A stretch of DNA of 64,000 nt from Quercus robur (GCF_932294415.1 NC_065541.1:47842290-47906289), one strand, 5' to 3'. Shown: positions 50,301 to 60,560, counted from the stretch's first letter. Numbers and translations: made by a program. Notes: a model not told the origin generated them from the sequence alone.

Positions 50301-53300
50301 TTGCGGTCTTTGGAGTTTTGTTTGTTTGGAATTCATTGGGTTATGCCACATAAGGTAATTGAGTTGTTTAAGTCTTGGCAAGGTAAGTTTGGGCGTCATC
50401 GCAATGCTTTTGGAGACTTGTGCCACATTTTTTGATGTGGTGTATTTGGAGTGAGAGGAATGCTAGATGTTTTAAGGGATGTGAACGATCCTTGCTAGAG
50501 ATTAAGTCTTTCTTCTGCCATATTCTCCTTGTTTGGGCTGTGGTTCTATCAAATTTTTCTTGTTTTTCCATTCCTGTTTTACTTGATCATTGTAACCTTG
50601 GTTCTTGATTTTTACCCCAAAGTACATCCCCAATGTACTTGGGTTGGCTTCTTATTTAATAAAATTTTTCGTTACCTATCCAAAAAAAAAAAAAAAAAAT
50701 GTAATCTAGCAAGTATGTAATAGCAAGTTCTTTCATGTAATCAACACTAACACAATCAACTCCAAACAATTATAAACAATGTTGTTGAAAGCATTAGGCA
50801 CACTAAAAAACAAAGGCCCTTTAGAGCCTCGGCACAAAGCATAAGTGCAGGCCTAACTAGAGTAAAGCACACAGTTTTTGAATATAAGTATAAGGGCTTC
50901 TAATAGAAAGATTCATCACAAATGATCAAAAAAGTCCCGTTAGCTCAAATGGTTAGAGCATCATGCAGTTGCACAAAAGTTGTATGTTCAAAATTTCAAA
51001 TCCTACATAGGCTATTCCAATTTCTTTACATTTTCTACATTGCTATTTTGATCAAGATTATCAATTGGCAACAAGATAATCAACTAATAACATAAGAAGT
51101 TAAACATAATATTTTATACAACTCTGTTGTGCTTTACAAAAAATATTCAACTATGATAGCGATGTTCAAAACAAAAAACACGGTTTAATCAAAATACCAC
51201 CAAAAGGCAAAGATCAAGGCACCAATATAGTGAAAAGCAATGACTCTTATGCACAGGTTTAGAATTTAGGGTTTTGGGGTTTTAAACTTAGGGTTTAGGG
51301 TTTTAGGGTCTTACTGGCTTAACTATGCAATAATTCAATCATAGCATACCTTCCGAAAGCAATCTTAGGAAAATTAACTACTTGATTCTCTATTATCTTC
51401 ACAAGCTCACTTTCTTACTAGTTTGTCATCAAACAAAAGGGGCAAGGGGCTCTATGGCCTATGCTTTTATAACATCTATACATGCTTTACAAGTAAAAAG
51501 TTAAGCATTTATACCTTCAACCAAATTAAAAAGTGCTTTTGGCGCATGAAGATGAAAAGATATTCTCTCACTAGCCCTTTTTCTTGCTTCAATTTCTTCG
51601 GTAACTTTCTTGAAGACAAAATTTTCCAAGTCCATGTTTTCATATTCTGGAAAGGCCTCCAAATTGCTACTGGAATCTTCAAAACAAGTTGTCTCATAAG
51701 AAGCACAACTTGAAAGGGCTTCTTTACAATATACCCCTATATTTGTCAAAAGGTGGCACACACCCTACACTTCAAAATAAAAACCAAGAATGTTATCCTA
51801 AAAGTGGAAAGAGAGAAGTAAAGCACATATCTAACATTCTATTTGTCCCATAAAGGCTTAAATTACAACACAACTACAAAGTAGAAAAAATAAAGCGAAA
51901 ACAAAAGGAGAAAAAGTAAGCACATAGATTTTTTTGAAATAATATTTGAATAACTTAGAGAGCTGGAAAAGAATAATACCAAGGATAGTATGATATGTGC
52001 AAAAGTTAATGTCAACTATTAATAGCTCTAGCTCTTAATCCTTTCCATTGCTTTTCCAGTTTGCATCCGATGTTAAATTAATACAAAAAGTGAACCAGTG
52101 GGAAGCAGATATGAAAAATGTAACAACAATATTTTTTAATAGTAATTACACACGCACTTAGTAGGCCTTAAACCCACAACCTCACTCTCCACCTTGTTCT
52201 TATAAAAACAAAAGATCAAAAATAAAGAGAAGAGAGAGAGATGAAGGAAAGATTATTGAAGAATATATCCCTACTGTCAAAATTAAATAAACAAATATGC
52301 AATTTAGCATTAAGACTGATGTATCTAAAAATTAATACAACTTTAATTAATAAGAAATACACAGAAAGTTATTACCATATACAAATTTATTGTATTATGT
52401 TAAACAATGAATCATATTTTCTTTTAAGAATTTTTTAGAAGCAACTTTTTTTTTACAATGCACATCATTCCTTTCTTCTTCTTTATTTGCCTTCCTGTCT
52501 GCCTCTTTTGCAACCTTTTTTTTTTTTTTTTTGCAAACCTCAACCATACTTTAACATCAGTAGCAGTACTATCAGCTGATCAAGAATTCAGCTATTCTAA
52601 CAGAATACATTATTGCTTTTTTGGCATCATTTTTAACTTTGGATAGAAGAAGTCGTTAGGGCCATAAAATTATTATCCAGAAAAAACGCCCACTTAGCTT
52701 GAAGCATTTGATGCAGATGGCAGGTAGACATCTTTTCAAGAGATGTATGGTAACAGATAAGTAATCTTGTGATAGAAGGCAAACAAGTGACCAACTTTAA
52801 TTTGAATAAAGCATGGAGGAAGAGGAACTGACTGTCATCTCTATGCATTTATTGCCACCATCTAAGCAATCTTAAGAAGTGATACACTTATGAATTGGGA
52901 ATGGCAGATTTCTAGAGCAAAAAGTGAAATTTAAAGTTCTTTCATGCTGATACTAAGATTTGTTAGCATGCACGTGTTTCAGAAATGTGTCTAACATGAT
53001 TGTTGAAAGTCAAAAGGTTGACCAACTGCAATCTAAGATACCTGTCAATTCAACTGAAAGGGCAGAATGCTTAACACTTGTAACTGACAAGAAAAAGTAA
53101 TTTGCATATAACAAGTTCAACTCCATTTATTTTGGGTGGGTGTAGTATACATGTTTTTGTGTCCATGTTTGAAAAAGGAAAGAACCTGAAAAGGTAAATG
53201 AGGGCAGAATCTGGCTAAAGCTTTGCACGATATACATTGGTGTAGAAAGCTGGGACTTGGGAGGGGGATTTTTTAAATCCATTGGAGGCAAGATGGACCT

Positions 53301-55837
53301 AGGACTACGACCCCATTTCTTAAATTAAATGCAATGGGATTTTATCACAAGATTCTGCTTCAACAGTAAGAGACCTAGCCATTTAAGGTAGTGTACACTT
53401 CTACTCTTGCATATGATGCCTATGTTGGAAAAAAATGCCTTTTAAGGGTCTCCCGTGGCAGATCACCAGGATTTACTTTTCTAGGCATTTGATCAGGAAA
53501 AAGCTTTGATTTTCAAAAGCACCTCAAGCCTCCAAATCTCAGCATATTCTGGAAAGAGTAAATGAAATACAAGAGATCATAGTTTACCAGATAAATGGAC
53601 AAGAAGGTATTTTCCCTAAATGAAATGGAGAAGCCTCTATACAAATACTATTGTGAAGAGTTGATGAGACGAGCTAGAAATTGACAGGCATTTGACAGAA
53701 CAAGTCCTCACAATTTGACCACAACTCAGAAGGAAGAATCAGAATTCAACCCTATCTTTGGATAAACTTGGCCTCAATTTTTTAAAATTAAGTTGGGTTT
53801 GGATTAAGAGAACCCTAAGAAAGGATAATATCTTTTCAAATAACCTAAATATTGGTCAGACAACAAAACTATTTGGAGAATATCTTGCTATAATTCATGT
53901 AAATAATTTATAATCCTTCCCTTTAAATTTCTCTGCTGTTATATGACCTTGCATCACTCTAAAAGACTACCTACAATAGACACACAAATTGATAAAGGGA
54001 ACAAAATACATTGGCAAACTCAAGGTAGTCAAAGGCAAAAGGCAACCTTAATGGTCTGTTTGGATTGAGGGAGAGGGAGGGAGAGTAGAGTAGAGTAGAG
54101 TAGAGTAGATTTAGAATAAAATTAGCTTATTTTTAGCCAACTCTACTCTACTCCCCTCCACTCTCCCTCCTTCCCCCCTCCATTCAAACAGGCCATAAGG
54201 TTCCAAGGCCTTGTATCACACAAGGCGTGAGGCAACAAAAAGGCACTAGTCTAATTAAATAAAAACACCAAATTCTAAATGTAGTTATTATACATATAGG
54301 ACTTAAAATCATATGCATCTAATGTATTGAAATATTATAATCATTTGTTGCACAAAGAAATATACTAATTGATTTCAAAATATGCTTAACATGGTTTAAG
54401 CTCTATTTATCATTTTAACAATAGGTTTTACAATAAACTTCTATAAATTAATAAATCTAACAATAAGTTTTAAAACAAGCTTTTGTAAATTAATTAATAC
54501 AACAATAGGTTTTTTTTTTTTTTTTTGATAGGTTAATCCAACAATAGGTTTTATAACAAGCTTCCAATAAAAAAGTTAGAAATTAAAAAAGGCTCTCACC
54601 TTAGCCCCTTTTACATGGTTTAAGGTGCTCGCCTAGGCTCTAAAGACAAGCACCTAACAAAAGGCTTTGTCTTTGACTGCCATGGGCAAACTAGATAAAA
54701 CTACATGTGACTAGAAGTGAGGAAGTGATACATGCAATAGATATATCTAACAACAGAACCAATATAAGTGGTCTTCAAGATAGTACTTGTATTTAAAATT
54801 TATGGTGATTTAAGTTTTAATAGCCAAGATTCACTTTCACATAAATGCCGTCTTTGGTTAGAGAGGTAGTGAATTTGGAAGGTTCCTTCTCTGAATATCT
54901 CAATGTAAACAGTAAATACGACATTGAGCTTGAATTGTAGTCGGTAAGGACACATCAGATTAACTAAGAATATAGAAGAACCATGGTAGATAATTAAAGA
55001 TTGAACCTTTAAAAAATATATATATGTAACTTTCATTCACAGCTAAACAATAATGAAACTGAGAAAAATGATGGTGAAATCAAATGGAGGTCTTTCAAAA
55101 CAATATTGAAAAACATAATACCTCAAATGCTAACAGATTGAAAGCAAGTATACAACGACGGAGAAACATCCCTAGGTTGCTAGCAGGGTCCAAAATAACC
55201 TGCTCATCTTCCAAAGCACCAGATTCAGGGCTGCCAAGAATCCCTAAACAACATTACACATAAAATTAACGAACTATCCATATCAGACAATTACAAAAGT
55301 AAGCAATGTGATTAGGTACACAAAATCGAAGACACGAGAAAATGAGTCGCATTGCTTTTTAAATTGGGACCAACTCACCTCGCATTTCGGAAAAGAAGTT
55401 AAACAAGTCATCAGGTGACGAAAGAGCCGAAAGCCTAGTTGTTAAATGATCAATGAAACGAGGGTTCAATACGCCAAAAACTTCCCTCAATTGACCAATC
55501 AGCTCGTCGAGTTTCGGCTCCAAAATATCATCACACGACTGAGAAAACAAAAAATGCGAAATTCGAATATAATTACTACAAATAAGATGATTCGTTTGCG
55601 AAATTCTAGAGAGAAAGAAGAAGTTGAAGTGAAATTAAAGAGAGATTGAAGTGAAGGCGGTTTTACCTTAGTGAGAGCTAAGAGGAACAAGCCGAGCCGG
55701 TTGTGCTGAGCGACGGAGGCGAAGGGGAAATGAAACGAGATTTGGGCGGAAGGAGCGTAGATCTGAAGGAGAATGCAAACCGAAACTTTGTGTGGCGTGA
55801 TTGAGAACTCGCCTGGCGGTTTCACAATCCCTGCCAT
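29305..55837 (-). CDS. APC5: Anaphase-promoting complex subunit 5, 20 exons, 922 aa
   Basis: APC5 is a TPR-like scaffold subunit of the APC/C ubiquitin ligase that drives mitotic exit in the nucleus. Exons, from the start: 55837-55667, 55538-55379, 55243-55122, 51764-51515, 46458-46281, 46181-46103, 45977-45892, 45406-45277, 45141-45109, 44282-44034, 41467-41390, 41271-41009, 39086-39027, 38849-38782, 34126-34021, 33910-33769, 33155-33057, 32306-32042, 30363-30296 and 29466-29305. All junctions are GT/AG, all phases agree, and the total is 2,769 bases with TGA at 29305. Landmarks are [35 protein letters not shown], the TPR core [20 protein letters not shown] then EVLTEAVRV (residues about 365-400), and [17 protein letters not shown]. 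Length is close to the roughly 916 aa of Arabidopsis APC5. The coding sequence is intact; gene size comes from transposon-filled introns, notably intron 4 (5.1 kb) and introns 3 and 14 (3.4 and 4.7 kb). Confidence 0.95.
31089..31500 (-). mobile_element. LINE 3' relic (zf-RVT region), APC5 intron 18
   Basis: The minus strand reads [20 protein letters not shown] then [18 protein letters not shown]. This is the zf-RVT domain that follows the reverse transcriptase in plant L1-type LINEs (Cys and His ligands visible). It is 5' truncated and shifted upstream. Confidence 0.8.
31660..31760 (+). mobile_element. SINE-like tRNA-derived repeat, APC5 intron 18
   Basis: An A-box (TGGCTTAATGGC, about 31682-31693) and a B-box (GGTTCAAGTCC, 31708-31718) lie in the order and spacing of a tRNA-derived pol III promoter. 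There is no tRNA cloverleaf, so this is a SINE relic and not a tRNA gene. Confidence 0.55.
33430..33551. repeat. 42-bp tandem repeat, three copies, APC5 intron 16
   Basis: The unit ctctaccttacatacttata followed by ctggacattatattactta repeats at 33430, 33472 and 33514. It reads as [17 protein letters not shown] repeats in one plus frame. That is the product of a 42-bp unit and is not taken as a gene. Confidence 0.9.
34717..34990 (-). mobile_element. LINE 3' relic, APC5 intron 14
   Basis: The minus strand reads [16 protein letters not shown] then [11 protein letters not shown]. This is a decayed version of the LTIDNLRKR...DWCCMCK motif at the start of the LINE zf-RVT domain. It is short and heavily mutated. 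Confidence 0.6.
35170..35990 (-). mobile_element. LINE 3' relic, APC5 intron 14
   Basis: The minus strand gives [20 protein letters not shown] then [15 protein letters not shown], the zf-RVT motif, followed by [16 protein letters not shown]. Upstream, on the high-coordinate side, more decayed LINE sequence continues. It has several stops. Confidence 0.75.
36010..37690. other. APC5 intron 14, unassigned part
   Basis: This part of the long intron has no gene I recognise. The open frames at 36841-37218 on both strands lack any known motif. T- and A-runs and a pyrimidine-rich stretch (about 36330-36400) are the main features. Confidence 0.4.
37800..38400. repeat. Tandem duplication of a roughly 300-bp unit, APC5 intron 14
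   Basis: The two copies, about 37800-38090 and 38091-38400, share tgtatgtgtgagggat, attgaaccaaa, aattagaaaagtcttgaaat and gcaaaacctcatg in the same order. Both end near a TA-rich run (tatatata). It is a head-to-tail duplication, probably of a transposon fragment. Confidence 0.8.
39405..39515 (+). mobile_element. SINE with C-run and A-tail, APC5 intron 12
   Basis: An A-box-like TAACTCAATTGACA (39415-39428) and a B-box GAGTTCGAATCC (39458-39469) are followed by a C-run and then attgtaaaaaaaaaaaa. This is the layout of an Au-like plant SINE. Confidence 0.65.
39714..39931. mobile_element. MITE with imperfect GTGTTTGG-type ends
   Basis: The left end, ggtctatttgggatccgctt, and the reverse of the right end, tagtgtgtgtttggcaaaa, belong to the same MITE style as the element at 10254. 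The interior contains aaaagtactgtagataa and gaaacagtacagtaagac, which are also typical. The match between ends is imperfect. Confidence 0.5.
40171..40575. mobile_element. Foldback element, arms about 170 bp, APC5 intron 12
   Basis: The left arm (from gttatcattataag, 40171) and the right arm (to cttataatgttat, about 40573) are near-perfect inverted copies. Both contain gtttacattgtttttagaga and tgctatagtttaggggtg. The inner part of each arm is itself made of direct copies of aaattaaaccctaaggtttc. No coding sequence is present. Confidence 0.88.
41563..41870 (-). mobile_element. LINE 3' end, APC5 intron 10
   Basis: The minus strand encodes [20 protein letters not shown] then [16 protein letters not shown], the usual C-terminus of plant L1-type LINE ORF2, followed by a stop and a 3' tail. 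The T-run at 41563-41575 is the poly(A) tail on the minus strand. It is a 5'-truncated insertion. Confidence 0.85.
43020..43935 (+). repeat. Two SINE-bearing copies of a roughly 310-bp segment
   Basis: The copies at about 43020-43345 and 43620-43935 share cttagtg[c/t]gatggcaag (A-box), aatttgttgcaggtt (next to the B-box), ggtgattgc[t/c]at and actcatgcatagt[a/t]tttta. They lie head to tail about 600 bp apart in intron 10 of APC5. They are either two insertions of one SINE with shared flanks or, more likely because the flanks match too, a local duplication. Confidence 0.7.
44945..45075 (-). mobile_element. SINE, APC5 intron 9
   Basis: On the minus strand an A-box (TAGCTCAAATGG) and a B-box (GGTTCAAGACC) appear in tRNA-promoter order. 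The T-run near 44949 is the A-tail on the minus strand. A more decayed relative is near 52135-52210. Confidence 0.65.
45587..45722. repeat. Interrupted inverted repeat, APC5 intron 7
   Basis: gtttccataac (about 45587) pairs with gttatggaaac (about 45677). tgcaaaataagttgtcagat (about 45604) pairs with the inverse at about 45690-45722. It looks like a small MITE or a rearranged foldback. A T-run of 15 lies between the arms. Confidence 0.5.
46540..46960 (+). mobile_element. Possible LTR fragment, APC5 intron 4
   Basis: The stretch has a TATA-like ctctatataagc (about 46792), a downstream ggggagattatttcgatg, and a T-rich tail, which resembles a Copia LTR. Clean TG...CA ends and a target duplication were not found, so the call is tentative. 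Confidence 0.3.
47216..50699 (+). mobile_element. LINE A, 5' truncated, split by LINE B (APC5 intron 4)
   Basis: An L1-type retrotransposon lies antisense to APC5. The first piece (47216-48496) encodes the reverse transcriptase core ([58 protein letters not shown]), then a broken C-terminal part up to [11 protein letters not shown]. The second piece (50247-50699) resumes with [20 protein letters not shown] and ends with cttatttaataaaatttttc and an A-tail (about 50682-50699). Stops begin after 47845 and an internal deletion lies near 47930. The element is dead and lacks the endonuclease part. Confidence 0.88.
48497..50246 (+). mobile_element. LINE B, 5' truncated, nested in LINE A
   Basis: This copy starts inside the reverse transcriptase ([15 protein letters not shown]) and runs through [35 protein letters not shown] and the zf-RVT motif [20 protein letters not shown]. 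It ends at EFISSLS with a stop near 50091. The 3' tail ttaataaaattcttattact is followed by A9. One frameshift near 49612 separates two long frames (48449-49624 and 49446-50093). It interrupts the LDWC...KRCGE stretch of LINE A. Confidence 0.88.
50935..51015 (+). mobile_element. tRNA-like SINE head, APC5 intron 4
   Basis: cccgttagctcaaatggtta then gagcat resembles a tRNA 5' half with A-box. The B-box region (gttcaaaatttcaaatcc) is damaged and no acceptor stem pairs. It is called a SINE relic. Confidence 0.5.
51262..51312. repeat. Interstitial TTTAGGG-like repeat
   Basis: Several diverged copies of the plant telomere unit (tttagggttttggggtttta, then acttagggtttagggtttta) cluster here. At this length it is more likely chance or a simple-sequence remnant than a true ancient telomere. 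Confidence 0.5.
51765..55121. other. APC5 intron 3
   Basis: A 3.4-kb intron. It contains a decayed SINE near 52135-52210, a T-run near 52518, a MITE at 54044-54202 and an echo of acaataggttttat-type repeats near 54420-54560. The rest is unassigned. No exon is missing here, because the flanking exons join in frame. Confidence 0.6.
54044..54202. mobile_element. Palindromic MITE with (GTAGA)n, 159 bp
   Basis: The ends AACCTTAATGGTCTGTTTGG and, reversed, AACCTTATGGCCTGTTTGAA are inverted repeats. Inside, five GTAGA units are mirrored by CTCTACTCTACTCC on the other arm, so nearly the whole element folds on itself. The superfamily is not certain. Confidence 0.75.
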
Positions 55838-57149
55838 TTTTTTGAATTTTGAGACTCAGACTCAGACTCTCACTCTCTCCCACTCTCTATGCGTTTGTAT
55901 AGCGAGTGAGTGAGTGAGTGAGTGTGAGCGAGTGGGAGAGTATGAGAGAAATATAAAGGTGTTTAACTTATTTGGTTGTAGGGTGGTCGATAATGGCAAA
56001 TGGATTTGGTTAGGGTTTATGGGGGAAGAAAATTTGGGGTTTTTAAAAAGAACCGGGAAAATTGATGTGCCGGAGTGGAGTTATTTCCTTTTTATCTTCA
56101 AGTAGCTATAAATTATAGGGAGTCTATTAGCTAATTTTCTTTTCTTCTCTCTTTTTTAACTCTAAAGGCAAATTTTAATGTTTTCAACCCACGGTTTTTG
56201 GTTTCCTTCCATTTGATCGTTGTTATTTTCAACTTGTAATTAATTTAGTTTCTTTAATCAAATCACCAATTTTCTTGCACTTTCTTGGCAATCAAACACA
56301 AAAAAATAAATTTAAATTATCAATTACTCAACAACTAAAACAAACCTAAATTTGGACCCATAATGACGGTAAATTAAAAATAATAAAGATTAAATTGACT
56401 ACAAGTTAAAAATAATAATGACCACCAATGCACACCCTTAATGCGATGGTCACTTCACAAGTATAAATACTTGTGGGGTGTGGGAGGTAAGAGTTGGGGT
56501 TCAAGTATCCAAGAAGGAGTTTCACACATATATACACTTAAATTAGGTTAAAGTAGAATTTTATCTTATATCAAATAATAATGAACAAATTAACTACTAC
56601 TAAAATATAAGAATCAAATTGACAATAACCCCAAAATGTAATGATCAAAATAGTATTTTCACCTTCTAAGAAAATCAGCTAATTTTATTAAATTTATTTA
56701 CCCTTATCAAGTACTAATAATAAATAAATAAATTTAATATATATATAAATAAAGATATTATACAACAAGACAAAAGAGAAAGGCAAAGCCAGCTTTAATA
56801 ATTGCCGACCTGGTAGGAAACACAAAATAGGAAGAAAAGAGATGTTATCATTTCGGAGCAACAGCAAAAGTTATATCTACACATAAGCTATCTAGGAGAC
56901 TAAAATACAAAACTACAAAATTATAACAATATAACGTATGGTTAAGTTAAAGTTTATGTACAATACAATTTGTGAAATATATTGTAAGATTTTGTTGCAA
57001 TATACAAAAATCATATCGAGCACGAGTAGTAGCTGTACAAAGACATGATCCATGTCAGCAATGTCTTGAGCGAGTATCGTGTTCACAATTTTTTTTTTTT
57101 TTTTCCAAATTGGAAAAAAAAAAAAATCTTTGAGAATAAAAGTTTATAA
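55838..57149. other. APC5 upstream region
   Basis: Contains the probable APC5 5' UTR and promoter with pyrimidine-rich ctctcactctctccc (about 55869-55884) and a (GAGT)n run near 55902-55925. A SINE lies at 56425-56580 and AT-rich DNA follows. No divergent gene was found. Confidence 0.5.
56425..56580 (+). mobile_element. SINE upstream of APC5
   Basis: An A-box-like TTAATGCGATGGTCA and a B-box GGGTTCAAGTATCC are followed by a 3' body (cacacatatatacacttaaa) and a short T-rich end. Layout and sequence resemble a tRNA-derived plant SINE related to the copies near 43 kb. Confidence 0.65.
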
Positions 57150-57802
57150 GAGCATCCACAGTAGTGGAGCTAAAAATTTAGCTTTTTAGTTCCACCAAAA
57201 GTTACTTTATTTATTTTACCTACATACATGCTGCAGCAATGGATCTATTTTAGTTTTTAACATAATAAAATAATATAAACATCACAATAAAATAATATAA
57301 ACATCACAATAAAATAATATATCCTATACAATAAACAACAATCACAACCACCTTCAACCGCCACCGCCACCGCCGTCGCCGCCACCGACGATTCTTTTAC
57401 CACCGCCACATGATAGCAAATAATCGTCTAGTATTAACAAGTGATTTTTTTAACCCCAAATTATACTCATACATTTTTTTTTTACTAAAACAATTTCTCA
57501 ATTATCATGATAGCCTATTATCGTCTCAATTGTCCAGAAGCAACCTTGGAATAATGTGAACTATGAAATGAATGAACTTTATAAGAAAACATATAAAATA
57601 GAACACATATTATAGCAAAAACAATGTAGTCCATAGATTTGCTCACATACATAACTCAAACCAAATTACAATAAAACTCACATACCCGCACAAGTTCCTA
57701 TGACTCATGCTTCTCAACATACAAAAAAGAAAGTTCCTACGACTCGCCTTACAATTTCCATAAATGTTCAATAAGGTCCGACAGGAGTTGAAAATGAATT
57801 TC

Positions 57803-59002
57803 TCAATCTCTAATGCGTCCATGTCTTTCAATGTATGACAAAAATTCATCACTTTGTTCACGTAACATTTGCAGAGGAGGATTATCCACTCCATCATTTT
57901 GTTCATAATCCAAATCTGACACTTCATTATCATCCCGCTCATCTTCAACAATCATGTTATGGAGAATTATGCACGCTTTCATGATCTTTTTGAGTGTTTC
58001 AAGATGAAAAAATCGTGCAGGTCCACGAACAATTGCGAAACGTGCTTGAAGCACTCCAAATGCACACTCAACATCCTTCTTATACGCCTCTTGGGTTGCT
58101 GCAAATAATTTATACTTCTGTCCTTGTGGAGCTTGGATTGTTTTCACAAATGTTGCTCACTTTGGATATATGCCATCAGTAAGGTAATATCCCATAGTGT
58201 AATCATGACCATTAATTGAGTAATGTATTGTAGGAGTACGTCCTTCAGCAAGTTCATTAAATACATGAGACTGCTTTAACACATTAATGTCATTATTTGA
58301 CCCAAGTAACCCAAAAAATGCATGTCATATCCAAAGATCATATGATGCTACTGCCTCCAAAATAATAGTAGGCTCACGAATATGACCACAATATTGACCT
58401 TTCCATGCAGATGGACAATTTTTCCACTTCCAATGCATGCAATCAATTGAACCTAACATACCTGGAAAACCTCGACGTTCGCCGTGAGCTAACAGTCTAG
58501 CAATGTCTTCATTGTTTGGCTTTCTTAAGTATTCTTCAGAAAAAACATCAATTACCGCAGTAACAAATTTTTTCAAACTTTCTAATGTAGTAGTTTCTCC
58601 AATCCACACATATTCATTTATCAAATCACCTGATACTCCATACGCAGGCATTCTAAGTGCAGCAGTTATCTTTTGTAATTAAGATAAACCAAGTTTGTTG
58701 GCACTATTTTTTTTTTGGACAAAGTAAGAGTCATGAGCTTCTATTCGAGATTGAATACGAAGAAAAATAGAACGCTTCATCCGAAATCTCCTACGAAATA
58801 AAGCGGGTGGATATATTGGTGTGAGAGCAAAATAATCAAGAAAAAGCCTCTCATGGCCTACCAAATGTTTACGTTGGATAGAACGACGACGACGTTTAGG
58901 TTGTGATGTTTCCATAACAAGTTTTTCGATTATCTCATCTTCATCTGAGTCATCAAGAAGGAACTTGCGAAACAAATAGTGATTCATGGATGCAACCTTC
59001 AA
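57803..59002 (-). pseudogene. PIF/Harbinger DDE nuclease (transposase), three stop codons
   Basis: The family cuts and joins the transposon ends, and the host ALP1-like proteins derive from it. One 400-codon frame runs from MKVASMNHYLFRKFLLDD to SYIERHGRIRD with no frameshift. Its only defects are stops at codons 108 (after NKLGLS), 226 (YDLWI then stop then HAFFG) and 282 (IYPK then stop then ATF). The last two sit at conserved Trp codons, TGG to TGA. The DDE triad is visible: Asp187 (GSIDCMHWKWKNCP), Asp238 (GSNNDINVL) and Glu312 (DVECAFGVLQARFAIVRGPA). The C-terminus ILHNMIVEDERDDNE is typical. An Arg to Cys change in VERAFG is a further oddity. Confidence 0.93.
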
Positions 59003-59615
59003 GACAATTGGAAATCAATTATTACTATAGATGCAAGATTAAAATCAAGTGACATAAGTCACAACAAAATGAATATAACCAATTCACGCACAAGTCACAA
59101 CACAAACACATACATCTAAAAAAAAACTACTTGGAAATACTATGAATGCTCATTGTTCATAGATTTATTATAAGACCTGTCATCTCAAAACCAAGCATAT
59201 GATACTAGGAATGTTCAATGAATATAAATAATTGGATGAAAGACACTCATAGCGGCTGTAACAGCAAGATATATAATAGGCACTCATAGTGGTTGTAATA
59301 CTCATAGTGAATCAAATAATAGTTTAATTGGATCAAAGAATTATATCAATGTCTATCACGAGACCAAATGAAACTTAACAAAAGATAAAAAAGATTGCAC
59401 TTCAAAGTCTTTGTTAGATTGCACTTCAAGTCGCAACACAAATACATACATCTAGTTTAAGATAATTCATCAAGTGACATAAGCCACTACAAAATATATA
59501 AGCCACTACAAAATACATAAAAGTCTAAGCTACATCCAAAATACAATTAAACCCATTAATTACGTGATCTTCATTTTGCCATGATTTCCTCTTGGAGTTG
59601 TTCATAAAAAGCTTT

Positions 59616-60560
59616 TTATGTTCCGGTTAAGCCACTTGTATCTATCATCATGATTCTCTCTTCCTCTAACCTTTCTTCCCACTCAAATTTTTTCTTCTCA
59701 ATCATGATTCTTTCATTCTCAATCTTAAGTTTTTCTTCCCTACTTTCCTTTTCAATCGCAAGTTTTTCCCTCTCAAAAGACATTTTTTCCTCTTCCAACC
59801 GAGTTACATCCTCAATCAATTTCAATTTTTTGTTCAAATATTCCCCTACATCTTTTCCGGTGGTTTTGTTCTTTCGAATGGCCTTTTCGGCCTTCCTACC
59901 AATAGGTCTCTCAAAATTGAAAGTGTCACCAAGTCTGAACCCATAATCCCCTTCACTAATAGATATTGACTCTGAAGTTGGAGGCACGGATGATCTCGAT
60001 CTAGCATTGTTAGGATCGGCAAACTTTGGTTGGTCCTTTAACATGAGCCAACAATGGTCAAGAAGAAAGGGTTTATTGTGCTTCTCTAAATACAAAGCCT
60101 TCGCATTGGTAATCTAAAAAAAATTAAAACAAATATAACATGATTAATATCTTCAAACTATTGGTGAATGGACATGTTAACACTATTGCAATATAATTTA
60201 TACCTTATCTTCTTCGGTTATATCACTTTGATGAAGTGTGTTAACTTGAGCCATACACCCAGCAAACTTATTTGTCTTTTCACTAATCGTTCCCCAACGA
60301 CTTAGCAAGGAGATAACAGTACGTGTGGTACTGGATGTATTGTACTGCATGAAATATTCCCAAACTTGTTGACGAAAGGTATTTTGTATTTATTCATTAC
60401 TGTTTATGGCATCAACACTAGTATTGAGCCATGCTGCCACTAAGAGTTTATCTTCCTCTACAGTAAAGTTAGAGCCCCGTTTTCCTTTTGTAGAAGAGGC
60501 ATTTTCAACTTGTGGTGGAGGTGGAGTGGAGAATCAGAAACTGACACAGGAGTATTTTAA
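59616..60560 (-). pseudogene. PIF/Harbinger ORF1-like SANT/NAM-associated protein, broken
   Basis: The DNA-binding partner of the nuclease. Exon 1 (about 60560-60204) reads [20 protein letters not shown] then [12 protein letters not shown] and one stop, then [12 protein letters not shown] and [20 protein letters not shown]. This is the trihelix/SANT-like domain. An 89-bp intron (60203-60115) follows. Exon 2 continues [20 protein letters not shown], then a charged coiled coil ([19 protein letters not shown]) as in the NAM-associated C-terminal domain, ending at 59616. Besides the stop there seems to be a one-base shift upstream near 60520, where a [11 protein letters not shown] linker begins. 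Confidence 0.85.

Noticed and set aside
50935..51015. A tRNA gene
   Set aside because: The A-box side looks like a tRNA, but the B-box is damaged and the acceptor and T stems do not pair; a SINE relic fits better.
51262..51312. True interstitial telomere or chromosome fusion scar
   Set aside because: The run is only about 50 bp and degenerate, too short to support a fusion.
55914..56105. A divergent small gene upstream of APC5
   Set aside because: The 63-codon frame begins in the GAGT repeat and shows no known motif.
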